From Ensifer adhaerens (lineage in GTDB: Bacteria; Pseudomonadota; Alphaproteobacteria; Rhizobiales; Rhizobiaceae): DNA of 64,000 bases. Of the stretch, positions 18,320-27,183 are shown piece by piece. The stretch is from the NCBI RefSeq assembly GCF_001270265.1, contig NZ_LGAP01000005.1:124001-188000 (forward strand), given 5' to 3'. Both the position numbers and the translations under genes were made by a program. Within the stretch, counting starts at the first letter, position 1; every line of letters starts with the position of its first letter. The notes under the pieces were generated by a model. The model saw nothing but the letters and a program-made list of their open reading frames with translations. It made no database searches and was not told where the DNA came from.

Positions 18320-19152
18320 TGAGCCTTCCTCTCGCAAGCACGCGGCGTCAGCTCGAACCCGGAACGTTCGAAATCATCGCCGGAACCGCCATCATCCTCG
18401 CCTGGGTGATTCTCGCGCTCGCGGCGCCGCTCTTCTCCGGGGCCGACCCAAACAGTATCGACCTTTCAGGCCTGCTGCAGCCGCCCTCGGCCGATCATTT
18501 CTTCGGCACGGATCATCTCGGGCGCGATGTGTTCACCCGCGTTCTTCATGCTGCACGCATCGATGTCTGGATGGGGATTGCCGGTGTCATGCCACCTCTC
18601 CTCGTCGGCGCCACGATCGGCCTCGTCTCCGGCTATGCAGGGGGGGCCACCGACGCGGTGATGATGCGGCTCGTCGATATCACCGTGGCCTTCCCCTTCT
18701 TCGTGCTGGTGATCGCCATCGTTGGCATACTCGGTCCGGGGCTATTCAATTATTTCGTCGCCTTGGCTCTGGTCGGGTGGGTTTCCTATGCTCGGCTCGT
18801 GCGCGCCGAAGTGCTCGTGCTCAAGAACAAGGAATTCGTGGCGGCGGCCCAGGCGCTCGGTTACCCGCCGTCGATCATCATGGCTCGCCATGTCCTTCCC
18901 AATACGCTCTCCAGCCTTCTGGTCTATGCCACGACCGATGCCGTCCTCGTCCTGCTGGCCGGCGCCAGCCTCGGCTTTCTCGGGCTCGGCGTCCAGCCGC
19001 CAACGCCGGAATGGGGTGCGATGATCGCCGACGGCCAACCCTATGTCGTTGATGCCTGGTGGATATGCTTCTTCCCGGGTCTTGCCGCCATGTCGCTCGG
19101 TTTCGGCTTCATCCTGACGAGTGACGGTTTATCCCGGGTTCTGGGACGATGA
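18316..19152 (+). CDS. Dipeptide-type ABC permease, DppC-like
   Basis: A 278-aa permease of the DppC/OppC family. It has an N-terminal helix, the diagnostic F-G-T-D-H-L-G-R-D-V-F-T-R segment, several further helices, and the EAA loop (A-A-Q-A-L-G-Y-P-P-S-I-I-M-A-R-H-V). The start is the ATGA overlap at 18316 (a second ATG follows at once). The end overlaps the ATPase start by four bases. A longer reading back into the first permease is a shadow frame. Confidence 0.92.
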   Translation: MMSLPLASTRRQLEPGTFEIIAGTAIILAWVILALAAPLFSGADPNSIDLSGLLQPPSADHFFGTDHLGRDVFTRVLHAARIDVWMGIAGVMPPLLVGATIGLVSGYAGGATDAVMMRLVDITVAFPFFVLVIAIVGILGPGLFNYFVALALVGWVSYARLVRAEVLVLKNKEFVAAAQALGYPPSIIMARHVLPNTLSSLLVYATTDAVLVLLAGASLGFLGLGVQPPTPEWGAMIADGQPYVVDAWWICFFPGLAAMSLGFGFILTSDGLSRVLGR

Positions 19153-20795
19153 ACATGATCGCAAGACCCAAGGCGCGCCTACTCCACGTCGAAAACCTCT
19201 CGATCGCCTTTGGCAGCATGCCGGTGGTGAAGAACGTCTCGTTCGCGCTCGACGAGGGCGAGATACTGGGATTGGTCGGCGAGAGTGGTTCCGGCAAATC
19301 CATTACATGCCGGTCGCTGCTCGGCCTGCTACCGCGCAACGCCAGCGTCGGCGGCAAGATCGGCTTCGAGGGCCGGGACCTGCTCGGGCTTTCCAGCGAG
19401 GAGATGCGGACAATCCGTGGCCGCGACATCTCGATGGTCTTCCAGAATCCGTCGTCGCATCTCGATCCGCTGATGACGCTCGGCGGGCATGTGATGGAAC
19501 CGCTGCGTCATCATTTCGGCCAGACCAGCAAAGAGGCGCGGCAAAACGCGATCGACGTCTTGCGTTCGGTGCAGATCAACGAGCCCGAACGCCGGGTCGA
19601 TGCCTATCCGCACGAACTGTCCGGCGGCATGAAGCAGCGCGGCATGATCGGCAGTGCGACCGCCTCCCGGCCGCGCCTGCTGCTTGCGGACGAGCCGACC
19701 ACGGCACTGGACGTGACGGTGCAAGCGCGCATCCTCGAACTGATGCGCGAGCTCAACCGTAGCCATGGACTGAGCATCGTCTTCGTTTCCCACGATCTGG
19801 CCGTGGTTGCAGAGCTCTGCCATCGCGTCGTCGTCATGCGCCACGGAGAGATCGTGGAGGAGGGACCGGCGCGCGAGATCCTGCGTTCGCCGAGGCACGA
19901 ATACACGAAACTGCTGATCGACTCCCAACCGTCGTCGCTTGCGCTTCCGCCGATCGTTCGAAAACATAAGGCAGAGACGCCACTCATCGAAGTGGAGCGC
20001 CTGTCGATCACCTATTCCAAACCCAGCGTCCTGCCGGGAATACGAAAGGATGCTGTGTGCGCCTTGCAGGAGGCGAGTCTAACCGTCGAGGCCGGCGAAT
20101 CCTTGGGCATCGTCGGAGAGAGCGGTTCGGGCAAGAGCACCATTGCGCGGGCCATCATGCGGCTGGTCGAGCCGTCCGGTGGCGAAATCCGCTTCCGCGG
20201 CAGGAACATCGCGACCATCAGGGGAGCGGAACTCGCCGTATACCGACGTAAGGTCCAGATGGTGTTCCAGAATCCCTTCGACTCGCTCAATCCACGGATG
20301 CGCATCGTCGAGACAATTGCCGAGCCGATGGTCCGGCATGGCCTTGCCACGCGCGCTCAGGCACTCGAGCGCGCCCGCGGCCTGATGCGCCAGGTCGAAC
20401 TGCCGCTGGAGCTGGCCGATCGCAAACCTCGGCAACTGTCAGGCGGCCAGTGTCAACGGGTCGGCATCGCACGGGCGCTCGCGCTCGACCCGGAAGTGCT
20501 GATCGCCGACGAGGTGACATCAGCGCTCGACGTGACGATCCAGGCGCAGATCCTGAGGCTGTTGCAGCGTCTGCGCAGCGAGCGGCATCTGACAGTGATC
20601 TATATTTCACACGACCTTTCCGTGGTGCGAAAATTCTGTGACCGCATCGCCGTCTTTCGGGCGGCAAGACTCGTCGAACTGGGCAGCGCCGAGGCAGTTT
20701 TCGAACGTCCGCAAGAAAGCTATACGAGGCTTCTGTTGGAATCTGCGCCGCGTTTCGAGCGGACGCTGGAGCTAGCCGGAGCATCCGATGAGTGA
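19149..20795 (+). CDS. Double ABC ATPase (DppD-DppF fusion type)
   Basis: A 548-aa protein with two complete ABC cassettes in tandem, equal to DppD and DppF fused in one chain, as in GsiA. Each half has Walker A G-E-S-G-S-G-K-S (first at residues 44-51), a signature motif (L-S-G-G-M-K-Q-R in the first, L-S-G-G-Q-C-Q-R in the second) and Walker B ending D-E-P-T or D-E-V-T. The Asp-Glu catalytic pair is intact in both. It is coupled by ATGA to the upstream permease and overlaps the regulator gene by 8 bases, so the whole importer is one operon. Confidence 0.93.
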   Translation: MNMIARPKARLLHVENLSIAFGSMPVVKNVSFALDEGEILGLVGESGSGKSITCRSLLGLLPRNASVGGKIGFEGRDLLGLSSEEMRTIRGRDISMVFQNPSSHLDPLMTLGGHVMEPLRHHFGQTSKEARQNAIDVLRSVQINEPERRVDAYPHELSGGMKQRGMIGSATASRPRLLLADEPTTALDVTVQARILELMRELNRSHGLSIVFVSHDLAVVAELCHRVVVMRHGEIVEEGPAREILRSPRHEYTKLLIDSQPSSLALPPIVRKHKAETPLIEVERLSITYSKPSVLPGIRKDAVCALQEASLTVEAGESLGIVGESGSGKSTIARAIMRLVEPSGGEIRFRGRNIATIRGAELAVYRRKVQMVFQNPFDSLNPRMRIVETIAEPMVRHGLATRAQALERARGLMRQVELPLELADRKPRQLSGGQCQRVGIARALALDPEVLIADEVTSALDVTIQAQILRLLQRLRSERHLTVIYISHDLSVVRKFCDRIAVFRAARLVELGSAEAVFERPQESYTRLLLESAPRFERTLELAGASDE

Positions 20796-21684
20796 CACGG
20801 TCAATACGGACGACACCCTCTCGCGACTGGAGCAGGTTTTGCGCGAGGGCGACGCCTCCCTCACGCGTTCCGGTCGGATCGTCGCGGCCTATCTGCGCGA
20901 CAATCTGCAGAACATTCCCTATGAGACCGGCGCAACCATCGCCGTCCAGGCGGGTGTCAGCGAGATGACCGTCATCCGCTTCATCCGCGGCCTCGGTTAT
21001 GCGAGCCTCAAGGAACTCAAGGACGCGTTGAAGCCCGCCGAAAGCGGCAACGGCAGCGCACTTGACGATATGCTGGAGCGCTTTCGTGTTCAGCACGGCG
21101 ACGTCGGCGGCTTGGAAACCAGTCTCGAACTCGAGTTGCGGGCTGTCACCGATGCCTATCGGTTGACGACGCTCGAGCGCTGGCACTCCGTGGTCGACCT
21201 GTTGACGCGATGCAAGTCCGTCTATGTCGTCGGCTTCCAGGGCTCCAAGGGCCTCGCGCTCGATTTCTCCAGCCGTCTCAAATACGCCCGCGGCGGCGTT
21301 CGCTTCGCCGAAGGAAACGCAGGCGTCTATTCCGAGGTCTTGGAGAGCGATCCGCAGGAAACTTGTCTCGTGCTGGTCGATACCGCCGCTTACGCCCGGA
21401 AGGGTTTGCTCCTTGCCGAGCGCGTCCGGGATCTGAAGATCCCGTTGATCATCGTGACCGACCGCTTCTCGAATTGGGCATATGAGTTTACCGATCTTGT
21501 GCTGCAGGGCTCCACCTACGTGAAGTCCTTTTGGGATTCGACCGCAAGCCTCTCGGTCATTTTGAACCTGCTCACCAATTCCGTTGCCGGGCGGCTTGGC
21601 CCCGAAGCGGAGAAGCGCTTTGAGCTGATGCGTGATCTCGGCCGCCACTTCGATGAGTTCGAAGTGCCGCCGGAGCGTGAATGA
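20788..21684 (+). CDS. RpiR-family transcription regulator (HTH plus SIS)
   Basis: A 298-aa MurR/RpiR-type regulator. An N-terminal helix-turn-helix (A-V-Q-A-G-V-S-E-M-T-V-I-R-F-I-R) is followed by a SIS sugar-phosphate-binding domain (V-Y-V-V-G-F-Q-G-S-K-G). RpiR proteins often sense sugar phosphates, but members also govern amino-acid, peptide and purine metabolism. The start overlaps the ATPase gene by 8 bases, so the regulator is made with the importer and probably controls it and the divergent dmpA operon. The ligand is unknown. Confidence 0.88.
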   Translation: MSDTVNTDDTLSRLEQVLREGDASLTRSGRIVAAYLRDNLQNIPYETGATIAVQAGVSEMTVIRFIRGLGYASLKELKDALKPAESGNGSALDDMLERFRVQHGDVGGLETSLELELRAVTDAYRLTTLERWHSVVDLLTRCKSVYVVGFQGSKGLALDFSSRLKYARGGVRFAEGNAGVYSEVLESDPQETCLVLVDTAAYARKGLLLAERVRDLKIPLIIVTDRFSNWAYEFTDLVLQGSTYVKSFWDSTASLSVILNLLTNSVAGRLGPEAEKRFELMRDLGRHFDEFEVPPERE

Positions 21685-21732
21685 CCGACGGTAGGTTCCC
21701 CGTCGTCTCTATCGAGGATGGACCGAATAGCT

Positions 21733-21869
21733 TACAGCGCCGCGCGTCGAATATAGCGCGCAAAGGACGCTGTAACGCTTTAAACTTGCTGCATAATTTT
21801 CGCCTTAAATCGAATCGGATTCAAGGAATTATGCAGTAGGGCAGCGCCGCGCGTCGACAGGCGCGGCGC
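21733..21869. repeat. Mosaic palindromic repeat cluster, copy A
   Basis: Three inverted repeats follow one another: TACAGCG...CGCTGTA (21733-21774), CTGCATAATT (21789-21798) with AATTATGCAG (21827-21836), and GCGCCGCGC (21844-21852) with GCGCGGCGC (21861-21869), a perfect 9-bp stem. The middle unit recurs at 62805-62851. This mosaic form resembles intergenic mosaic elements of rhizobia. It fills most of the 252-base gap between the convergent rpiR-type gene and guaD, where the last hairpin may also end transcription. Confidence 0.7.
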
Positions 21870-21936
21870 CACGCAGCAATTCAAAGTCCTTACAGCGACC
21901 TTTGCGCGTCTGATGAGGCGGCTGGTGCTTGCCAGC

Positions 21937-23289
21937 CTATGCGATTTCGAGGCTTTTGGTGGCTGCGATCGCTGCATCCTTCGCGCCAGCAGACGTGCCT
22001 TTCATCGGCCGGCCGGCAACATAGGTTTCTGCCACCGAACGGTCGTCACCCATCGTCTGCACGATGAAGAGTTCCTCGGCGAGCGTGTTGGCCACGCGCA
22101 TTCTCAACTCCATCGACGGCTTGGCGCGACTGTCGAGCACGACGATGTCGGCGTCGGCGCCGATATGCAGCGAGCCGATGCGGTCGGCGAGATCGAGCGC
22201 CCGGGCATTGCCGAGCGTCATCATGTAGAACGAGTTGAACGGCGAAAGCCGCTGCCCCTGCAGATGAAGAACCTTGTAGGCCTCGTCCATGGTTTCCAGC
22301 ATCGAGAAGCTGGTGCCGGCGCCGACATCGGTTGCCACCGACCAGCGCGCGCCGAGCTTGTTGAAACGGTCGCGATCGAAGAGGCCCGAGCCGAGAAACA
22401 GGTTCGAGGTCGGACAGAAAGTGCCGACGGCACCCGTCTCGGCGAGAACCGAAATCTCGCGATCGCTCAAATAGATGCAGTGCCCGAGCAGTGTCTTGCG
22501 CGTCAGAAGGTCGTAGCGCGCATAGATGTCGGTATAGTCCTTCGCCTCCGGGTAGAGTGATGTTGCAAAAGCGATCTCGTCCTTGTTCTCGGAAAGATGC
22601 GTCTGCACGTAGCATTCCGGATGTTCGGCGACGAGCGCGCGGCTCATCTCCATCTGCTCCGGCGTCGAGGTAATGGCGAAACGCGGGCTGATGGCGTAAT
22701 GCGCGCGGCCGCGGCCGTGCCACTTGCCGATCAACTGCTTCGTCTCGTCATAGCCAAGTTGCGGCGTGTCGCGCAGCGCGTCGGGCGCATTGCGGTCCAT
22801 CATCACCTTGCCGCCGATCATCAGCATGCCGCGCGCTTCCGCAGCTCCGAAGAAGGCATCAACGCTTTCCGGATGGACCGAGCAATACGCAACAGCCGTC
22901 GTCGTGCCGTTGGAAAGAAGCTCGTCCATGAACCGGCCGGCAATGAATTGCGCATGTTCCGGCTGGCGGAACTTCTGTTCCTCGACGAAAATGTAGGTGT
23001 TCAACCATTCGAGCAATTGCGCGCCATAGGATGCGATCGCCTGCGTCTGCGGGAAATGCAGATGCGTATCGATCAGGCCCGGCAGCACCAGGTTCGGGCG
23101 GTGGTCGGCAACCCTAACGTTTGCGCCGGCACGGCGAGCGACGTCCGCATGCTCGCCGATGTCGGCAACCTTGCCGTTACGCACCAGAACGGCGCCATCT
23201 TCGAAGTAGCGATAGGAGGCGGTATCGTCGATGCCCTTGGGTTCTTCGACGAAGGTCAGCACACGGCCGCGGATCAGCAAATCGGTCAT
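21937..23289 (-). CDS. guaD: Guanine deaminase
   Basis: A 450-aa amidohydrolase that converts guanine to xanthine and ammonia, feeding xanthine dehydrogenase. Zinc ligands: H76 and H78 in L-I-D-T-H-L-H-F-P-Q, the T-H-L-S-E-N histidine, the G-H-C-I-Y-L histidine, and the aspartate of A-T-D-V-G-A-G. T-H-L-H-F-P-Q is typical of GuaD rather than other deaminases. ATG 23289 overlaps the puuD stop by four bases (ATGA), so the two are translated from one message, joining guanine entry and urate oxidation. Confidence 0.95.
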   Translation of the reverse strand: MTDLLIRGRVLTFVEEPKGIDDTASYRYFEDGAVLVRNGKVADIGEHADVARRAGANVRVADHRPNLVLPGLIDTHLHFPQTQAIASYGAQLLEWLNTYIFVEEQKFRQPEHAQFIAGRFMDELLSNGTTTAVAYCSVHPESVDAFFGAAEARGMLMIGGKVMMDRNAPDALRDTPQLGYDETKQLIGKWHGRGRAHYAISPRFAITSTPEQMEMSRALVAEHPECYVQTHLSENKDEIAFATSLYPEAKDYTDIYARYDLLTRKTLLGHCIYLSDREISVLAETGAVGTFCPTSNLFLGSGLFDRDRFNKLGARWSVATDVGAGTSFSMLETMDEAYKVLHLQGQRLSPFNSFYMMTLGNARALDLADRIGSLHIGADADIVVLDSRAKPSMELRMRVANTLAEELFIVQTMGDDRSVAETYVAGRPMKGTSAGAKDAAIAATKSLEIA

Positions 23290-24524
23290 TGAACCTTCTC
23301 TCCATTTACGACCGTTTCATACCAGGCGACGAGAAGCTTGCGTTCCTCGTCGGATATGCCGGTGACATTGGCAGGCGGCATCGCGTGCGAGCGGCCGGCC
23401 TGCAGATAGATTTCACGCGCGTGATTTGCGATCTCGGTATCGGTCTCGAGCGTCACGCCCTTGGGCGGCACGACCAGCCCCTCCCAGCCGGGCTCCTTGG
23501 CATGGCACATGGAACAGCGGCCAAGGACGGTATCGCGAACCTTCGGAAAGGCTTCGGCCGTGACGAACGGCTGCTGCGCGGCTGAAACCTTCGCCTCCTC
23601 GTCACCGCTCAGGATCTTCGGCACGGTCGACAGCCACATGATCACGATGAAGAGCAGCGCGGTCGCAAGCCAGGTCCAGGTCGGATTGCCCTTGTCGGCA
23701 TGGCGCGTGTTGAAATAGTGGCGGATGGTCACGCCCATCAGGAACACCAGCGAGGCGATAATCCAGTTGTACTGTGTGCCGAACGCCAGCGGATAGTGGT
23801 TCGACAGCATCAGGAACAGCACCGGCAGCGTCAGGTAGTTGTTGTGCGTCGAACGCTGCTTGGCGATGACGCCGTATTTCGCGTCCGGCGTGCGGCCGGC
23901 GATCAGGTCTGCAACGACGATCTTCTGGTTCGGGATGATGATGAAGAACACGTTGGCCGACATGATCGTCGCGGTGAAGGCGCCGAGATGCAGGAAGGCG
24001 GCGCGGCCGGTGAAAAGCTGCGTATAGCCCCAGGCCATGGCGACGAGGATGAAATACAAAAGCACCATCAGCTTGGTGTTGTCGCGGCCGGCCGGCGACT
24101 TGCAGATCGTGTCATAGGCAAGCCAGCCGAACCCGATCGATGCCAGCGAAATCGCGATCGCCGTCGTCTTCGACACGTCAAGCACATTGGGATCGATGAG
24201 ATAGAGGTCTGCGCCGGCGTAATAGACCATGCACAGCATGCCGAACCCGGAAAGCCAGGTGACGTAGGATTCCCATTTGAACCAGATCAGGTGCTCCGGC
24301 ATGTTGGCCGGCGCCACCAGATACTTCTGGATGTGATAGAAGCCGCCGCCGTGAACCTGCCATTCCTCGCCATAGGCTCCAACCGGCAGATCGGCTCTTT
24401 TCTTCAGGCCAAGATCGAGCGCGACGAAATAAAACGACGAACCGATCCACGCGATACCGGTGATGACATGCAGCCATCTCATGGCAAAGGTGAGCCAATC
24501 CCAGGCTATGGCATACTCGTACAT
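23286..24524 (-). CDS. puuD: Membrane urate oxidase with cytochrome c domain
   Basis: A 412-aa PuuD-type urate oxidase, the membrane-bound alternative to cofactor-free uricase, thought to pass electrons from urate to the respiratory chain. About eight hydrophobic helices cover residues 10-305. A C-terminal periplasmic cytochrome c domain holds the haem motif C337-S-M-C340-H341 and a likely distal Met382 (S-H-A-M-P-P). GGAG precedes ATG 24524. It is the first gene of puuD-guaD and divergent from a LysR regulator. No soluble uricase is present, so this is the window's only urate-oxidising enzyme. Confidence 0.93.
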   Translation of the reverse strand: MYEYAIAWDWLTFAMRWLHVITGIAWIGSSFYFVALDLGLKKRADLPVGAYGEEWQVHGGGFYHIQKYLVAPANMPEHLIWFKWESYVTWLSGFGMLCMVYYAGADLYLIDPNVLDVSKTTAIAISLASIGFGWLAYDTICKSPAGRDNTKLMVLLYFILVAMAWGYTQLFTGRAAFLHLGAFTATIMSANVFFIIIPNQKIVVADLIAGRTPDAKYGVIAKQRSTHNNYLTLPVLFLMLSNHYPLAFGTQYNWIIASLVFLMGVTIRHYFNTRHADKGNPTWTWLATALLFIVIMWLSTVPKILSGDEEAKVSAAQQPFVTAEAFPKVRDTVLGRCSMCHAKEPGWEGLVVPPKGVTLETDTEIANHAREIYLQAGRSHAMPPANVTGISDEERKLLVAWYETVVNGEKVQ

Positions 24525-24598
24525 GCAATTCTCCCATTTCTCCGTGGCGCATTATGTGTCATTGCTGGAGGTCGCGGGAACGTCGCTGCTTCACCAAC

Positions 24599-24607
24599 AC
24601 TTTCAAA
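24599..24607. promoter_or_regulatory. ACTTTCAAA motif between puuD and LysR gene
   Basis: This nine-base core is shared exactly with the longer motif before hiuH/puuE (32362-32370) and the purine permease (39778-39786). Here it lies 74 bases before puuD and 64 before the LysR gene. Nine bases alone could be chance; its placement in a third purine control region is what makes it notable. Confidence 0.4.
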
Positions 24608-24671
24608 AAAAACTATAAAATCGCGACGGAATGGATGCGTTACATAAGGCCCGGAGGAGAGATCGGGAGGC

Positions 24672-25586
24672 ATGTCATATTTGGACAATGTGCGCGTCTT
24701 CGTACGCGTCGTAGAGCTTGGAACCCTGTCGGCGGCTGGTCGTGATCAGCGCGTAACACCGGCGGTTGCCAGCAATAGAATCAAAGAGTTGGAACGCCAT
24801 ATGGGCGTTCGGCTGTTCAATCGGACGACGCGAAAGCTGACCCCGACCGAGCACGGTCGTGTGTTCTACGACGGTGCCGTCAAGATTCTCGAAGCGGTCA
24901 ACGAGGCGGAAAATGCCATCGCGGATCTGTCGCACAATCCGAAGGGCGCGCTCAAGATTACCGCTCCGTTAGGGATAGGTCGGCGGCTGATCGCTTCGGG
25001 CATCCCCGAGTTTCACGACAAGTATCCGGATATCGAGGTGCGGCTCAGGCTCTCCGACCACAACGTCGACATCCTGTCGGAAGGGGTCGATGTCGCCTTC
25101 AAGCTCGGCATTCTCGAAGACTCGAACCTGCGCATGCGCGGCATCATGAATTGCGAGCGGGTCGTCTGTGGCGCACCCGCCTACTTCGAAAAACGTGGGA
25201 TACCGCAGACGCCGGACGAGCTCATCGCCGACAAACACGACTGTCTGCTGCTGCGTTACCCCGGGTCCAAGGAATACTTCTGGACGTTGCAGACGCCGGA
25301 GGGCGTCAGGAAATTTGAAGTGACCGGGCCTTATGATTCCGATGACGGTGACGTGCTGACGCAATGGGCGCTCGACGGGCGCGGCATCATCAACAAGCCG
25401 CTCTTCGAAGTGAAGAGCTACATCAATACCGGCGAGCTGGTACCAATTCTGGCGGCAACGCCGCCGCTCGGCGTGCAGCTGGCTGCAATCTACCCGCACA
25501 AGCGCTTCCAGGATCCGAAGGTGCGGCTGATGATCGACTATATGGCGGAGCGCTGTCAGCGGCTGATCGGCAAGATGCTCGCCTGA
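24672..25586 (+). CDS. LysR-family transcription regulator
   Basis: A 304-aa LysR-type regulator. Residues 4-62 form the winged HTH (L-S-A-A-G-R-D-Q-R-V-T-P-A-V-A-S-N-R-I-K), followed by a linker helix and a LysR substrate-binding domain (residues about 92-295). GGGAGG lies directly upstream of ATG 24672. It is divergent from puuD-guaD with a 147-base gap, the usual arrangement for a LysR regulator and its target, so control of urate/guanine degradation is likely. The inducer is unknown; urate or another purine intermediate would fit. Confidence 0.9.
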   Translation: MSYLDNVRVFVRVVELGTLSAAGRDQRVTPAVASNRIKELERHMGVRLFNRTTRKLTPTEHGRVFYDGAVKILEAVNEAENAIADLSHNPKGALKITAPLGIGRRLIASGIPEFHDKYPDIEVRLRLSDHNVDILSEGVDVAFKLGILEDSNLRMRGIMNCERVVCGAPAYFEKRGIPQTPDELIADKHDCLLLRYPGSKEYFWTLQTPEGVRKFEVTGPYDSDDGDVLTQWALDGRGIINKPLFEVKSYINTGELVPILAATPPLGVQLAAIYPHKRFQDPKVRLMIDYMAERCQRLIGKMLA

Positions 25587-25608
25587 CCACCGGCTGAGGT
25601 CAGCCTAA

Positions 25609-25714
25609 TGCATGTCGCGCAAAAGTGTGCAGCGGTTTTGCGAAAGCGACATGCACAAAAACAAGAACTTAAAGTGCGGCAAGCGAATCCTAGAGATCGC
25701 GACGCGCTTTAGAT
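25609..25714. repeat. Rhizobial-type palindromic intergenic repeat
   Basis: TGCATGTCGC (25609-25618) pairs with GCGACATGCA (25646-25655), with an inner GCAAAA/TTTTGC pair; a second weaker palindrome (AAAGTGCG to CGCGCTTT) follows up to about 25714. I recognise this form as a very frequent intergenic element in Sinorhizobium-type genomes. It separates the convergent LysR and oxidoreductase genes and may act as a bidirectional terminator. Confidence 0.65.
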
Positions 25715-25723
25715 TTCCCCGCG

Positions 25724-26704
25724 CTAAGGCACGAGCACGATCTTGCCGGTCGTGCTTCGCGTTTCCATAGCGCGATGGGCCTCTGCTGCTTGTTGCAGCC
25801 GAAATCGACCGCCCACGTGGACCTTGAGCCGTCCGTCTTCGGCGCGACCGAACAGATCGCCGAGATCGGTTTTCAGCGCGGAAGGCGTGAGCAACGGCAA
25901 TAGCGCGAACCCACGCAGAGACTGATTGGCCGACAGCATCTGTTCGATATCGGCTGCTTCGAGTTCGAAGCGGCCGATCGCGCCGAAGACGAGTTCGCCG
26001 CCTGGCGCCAGAACGCCAAGCGCTGATTTGGTGAAGTCACCACCCACCAGGTCGTAGATCGTCTCGACCGGCCTGCCCGCCAGATGCCTGCCAAGCACCG
26101 CCGGCCAGTCCGCGGCTTGGTAGTCGATTGCAAGGTCTGCGCCGAGCGTGCGCGCGAACGCGATCTTCTCGCCGCCGCCCGCAAGCGCGATAACCGTTTT
26201 AGCACCCGCCTGTTTTGCCAACTGGACCAAGAGAGAACCGACGCCGCCAGCTGCAGCTGTTACCATCACGGCCTTTCCCTTTGGGTTGCTTTGCCGAACG
26301 AGATGAAGCGCCGTCAGCCCCTGGATCATCAGGGCCGTCGCTACTTCGAACGAAACGGCGTCAGGGATCGGCACGAGGGCGTCAGCGTCGATCGCGACAT
26401 ATTCGGCGTACCCGCCCGCCCCGCGCCCGAAGGCGAACATCGGCACAGCGACACGCGTTCCGATCGCCGGCGTTTTGACGCCTTCGCCCATGGCCTCGAC
26501 AATGCCGGCCACTTCGACGCCCGGCACCAACGGCAAATCAGGCGTGACGGCATATCGATCCTGTCGCATCAGAACTTCGAAGAAATTGAGCCCGATCGCC
26601 CCAACCCGCACCAGCACTTCGCCGTGCGCGGGCACCGGCTTCGGTATATCGATCAGCTCAAGGACTTCAGGGCCGCCGAAGGAGCGGTATTGGATTGTTT
26701 TCAT
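25724..26704 (-). CDS. Zinc-independent quinone oxidoreductase-like protein (MDR family)
   Basis: A 326-aa medium-chain dehydrogenase/reductase of the quinone oxidoreductase (Qor) class. An N-terminal GroES-like domain (E-V-L-V-R-V-G-A-I-G-L-N) is followed by a Rossmann domain (A-A-A-G-G-V-G-S-L-L-V-Q-L-A-K). The cysteine cluster for structural zinc is absent, as expected for NADPH:quinone reductases. It is divergent from an HxlR regulator, a common pairing for redox-responsive control. No link to the purine genes around it is evident; it seems to have been inserted between them. Confidence 0.87.
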   Translation of the reverse strand: MKTIQYRSFGGPEVLELIDIPKPVPAHGEVLVRVGAIGLNFFEVLMRQDRYAVTPDLPLVPGVEVAGIVEAMGEGVKTPAIGTRVAVPMFAFGRGAGGYAEYVAIDADALVPIPDAVSFEVATALMIQGLTALHLVRQSNPKGKAVMVTAAAGGVGSLLVQLAKQAGAKTVIALAGGGEKIAFARTLGADLAIDYQAADWPAVLGRHLAGRPVETIYDLVGGDFTKSALGVLAPGGELVFGAIGRFELEAADIEQMLSANQSLRGFALLPLLTPSALKTDLGDLFGRAEDGRLKVHVGGRFRLQQAAEAHRAMETRSTTGKIVLVP

Positions 26705-26794
26705 GAATCTCGACCTGATTTGATTGGCTTCGATCCATAGTTAGCCTTAGGCTCCCGCTCGGCTCTACACACCCTTTTGTTCCATACTGACCGG

Positions 26795-27181
26795 ATGGTA
26801 ACCATGGCCGATATCATCAAGAGACTGCCGTCGCTACCCTCCGAGCGTGCGCTCAAGGTGATCTCCGGGCGATGGAAGGCAGTGATCCTCTATCACCTGT
26901 TCGACGGTCCGAGGCGACTTTCAGAGCTGCGGCGGCTTGTGCCCGCCGTCAGCCAGAAGGTCTTGATCCAGCAGCTTCGCGAGATGGAAGAACACGGCCT
27001 CGTTCATCGCGAGATCTTTCGCGAAGTGCCGCCCCGGGTGGAATATTCGGCAACGACGCTCGGGCAGAGCCTCGAACCGGTCCTGCTTGCCCTATGCGAA
27101 TGGGGGCAGCGTCATGCCGAAGAACTGGGTGAATTCGATCAGGTCGGCGACTGCGTCATCCGACCGCGCCAAAGCGCCTGA
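26795..27181 (+). CDS. HxlR-family transcription regulator
   Basis: A 128-aa winged-helix protein of the HxlR/YodB family (L-K-V-I-S-G-R-W-K-A-V-I-L-Y-H-L near the N-terminus; L-R-E-M-E-E-H-G-L-V-H-R in the recognition region). These are often redox or electrophile sensors. Two cysteines lie near the C-terminus (L-A-L-C-E-W-G; V-G-D-C-V-I), but the N-terminal sensing cysteine of YodB is not seen. ATG 26795 is chosen over ATG 26804; neither has a clear ribosome site. It likely controls the divergent oxidoreductase. It ends two bases before the convergent xdhC. Confidence 0.85.
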   Translation: MVTMADIIKRLPSLPSERALKVISGRWKAVILYHLFDGPRRLSELRRLVPAVSQKVLIQQLREMEEHGLVHREIFREVPPRVEYSATTLGQSLEPVLLALCEWGQRHAEELGEFDQVGDCVIRPRQSA

Positions 27182-27183
27182 GG

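Noticed and set aside
25609-25714. CRISPR-like or tRNA-like element
   Set aside because: Only one palindromic unit without regular spacers, and no cloverleaf with CCA end; better explained as an intergenic repeat.
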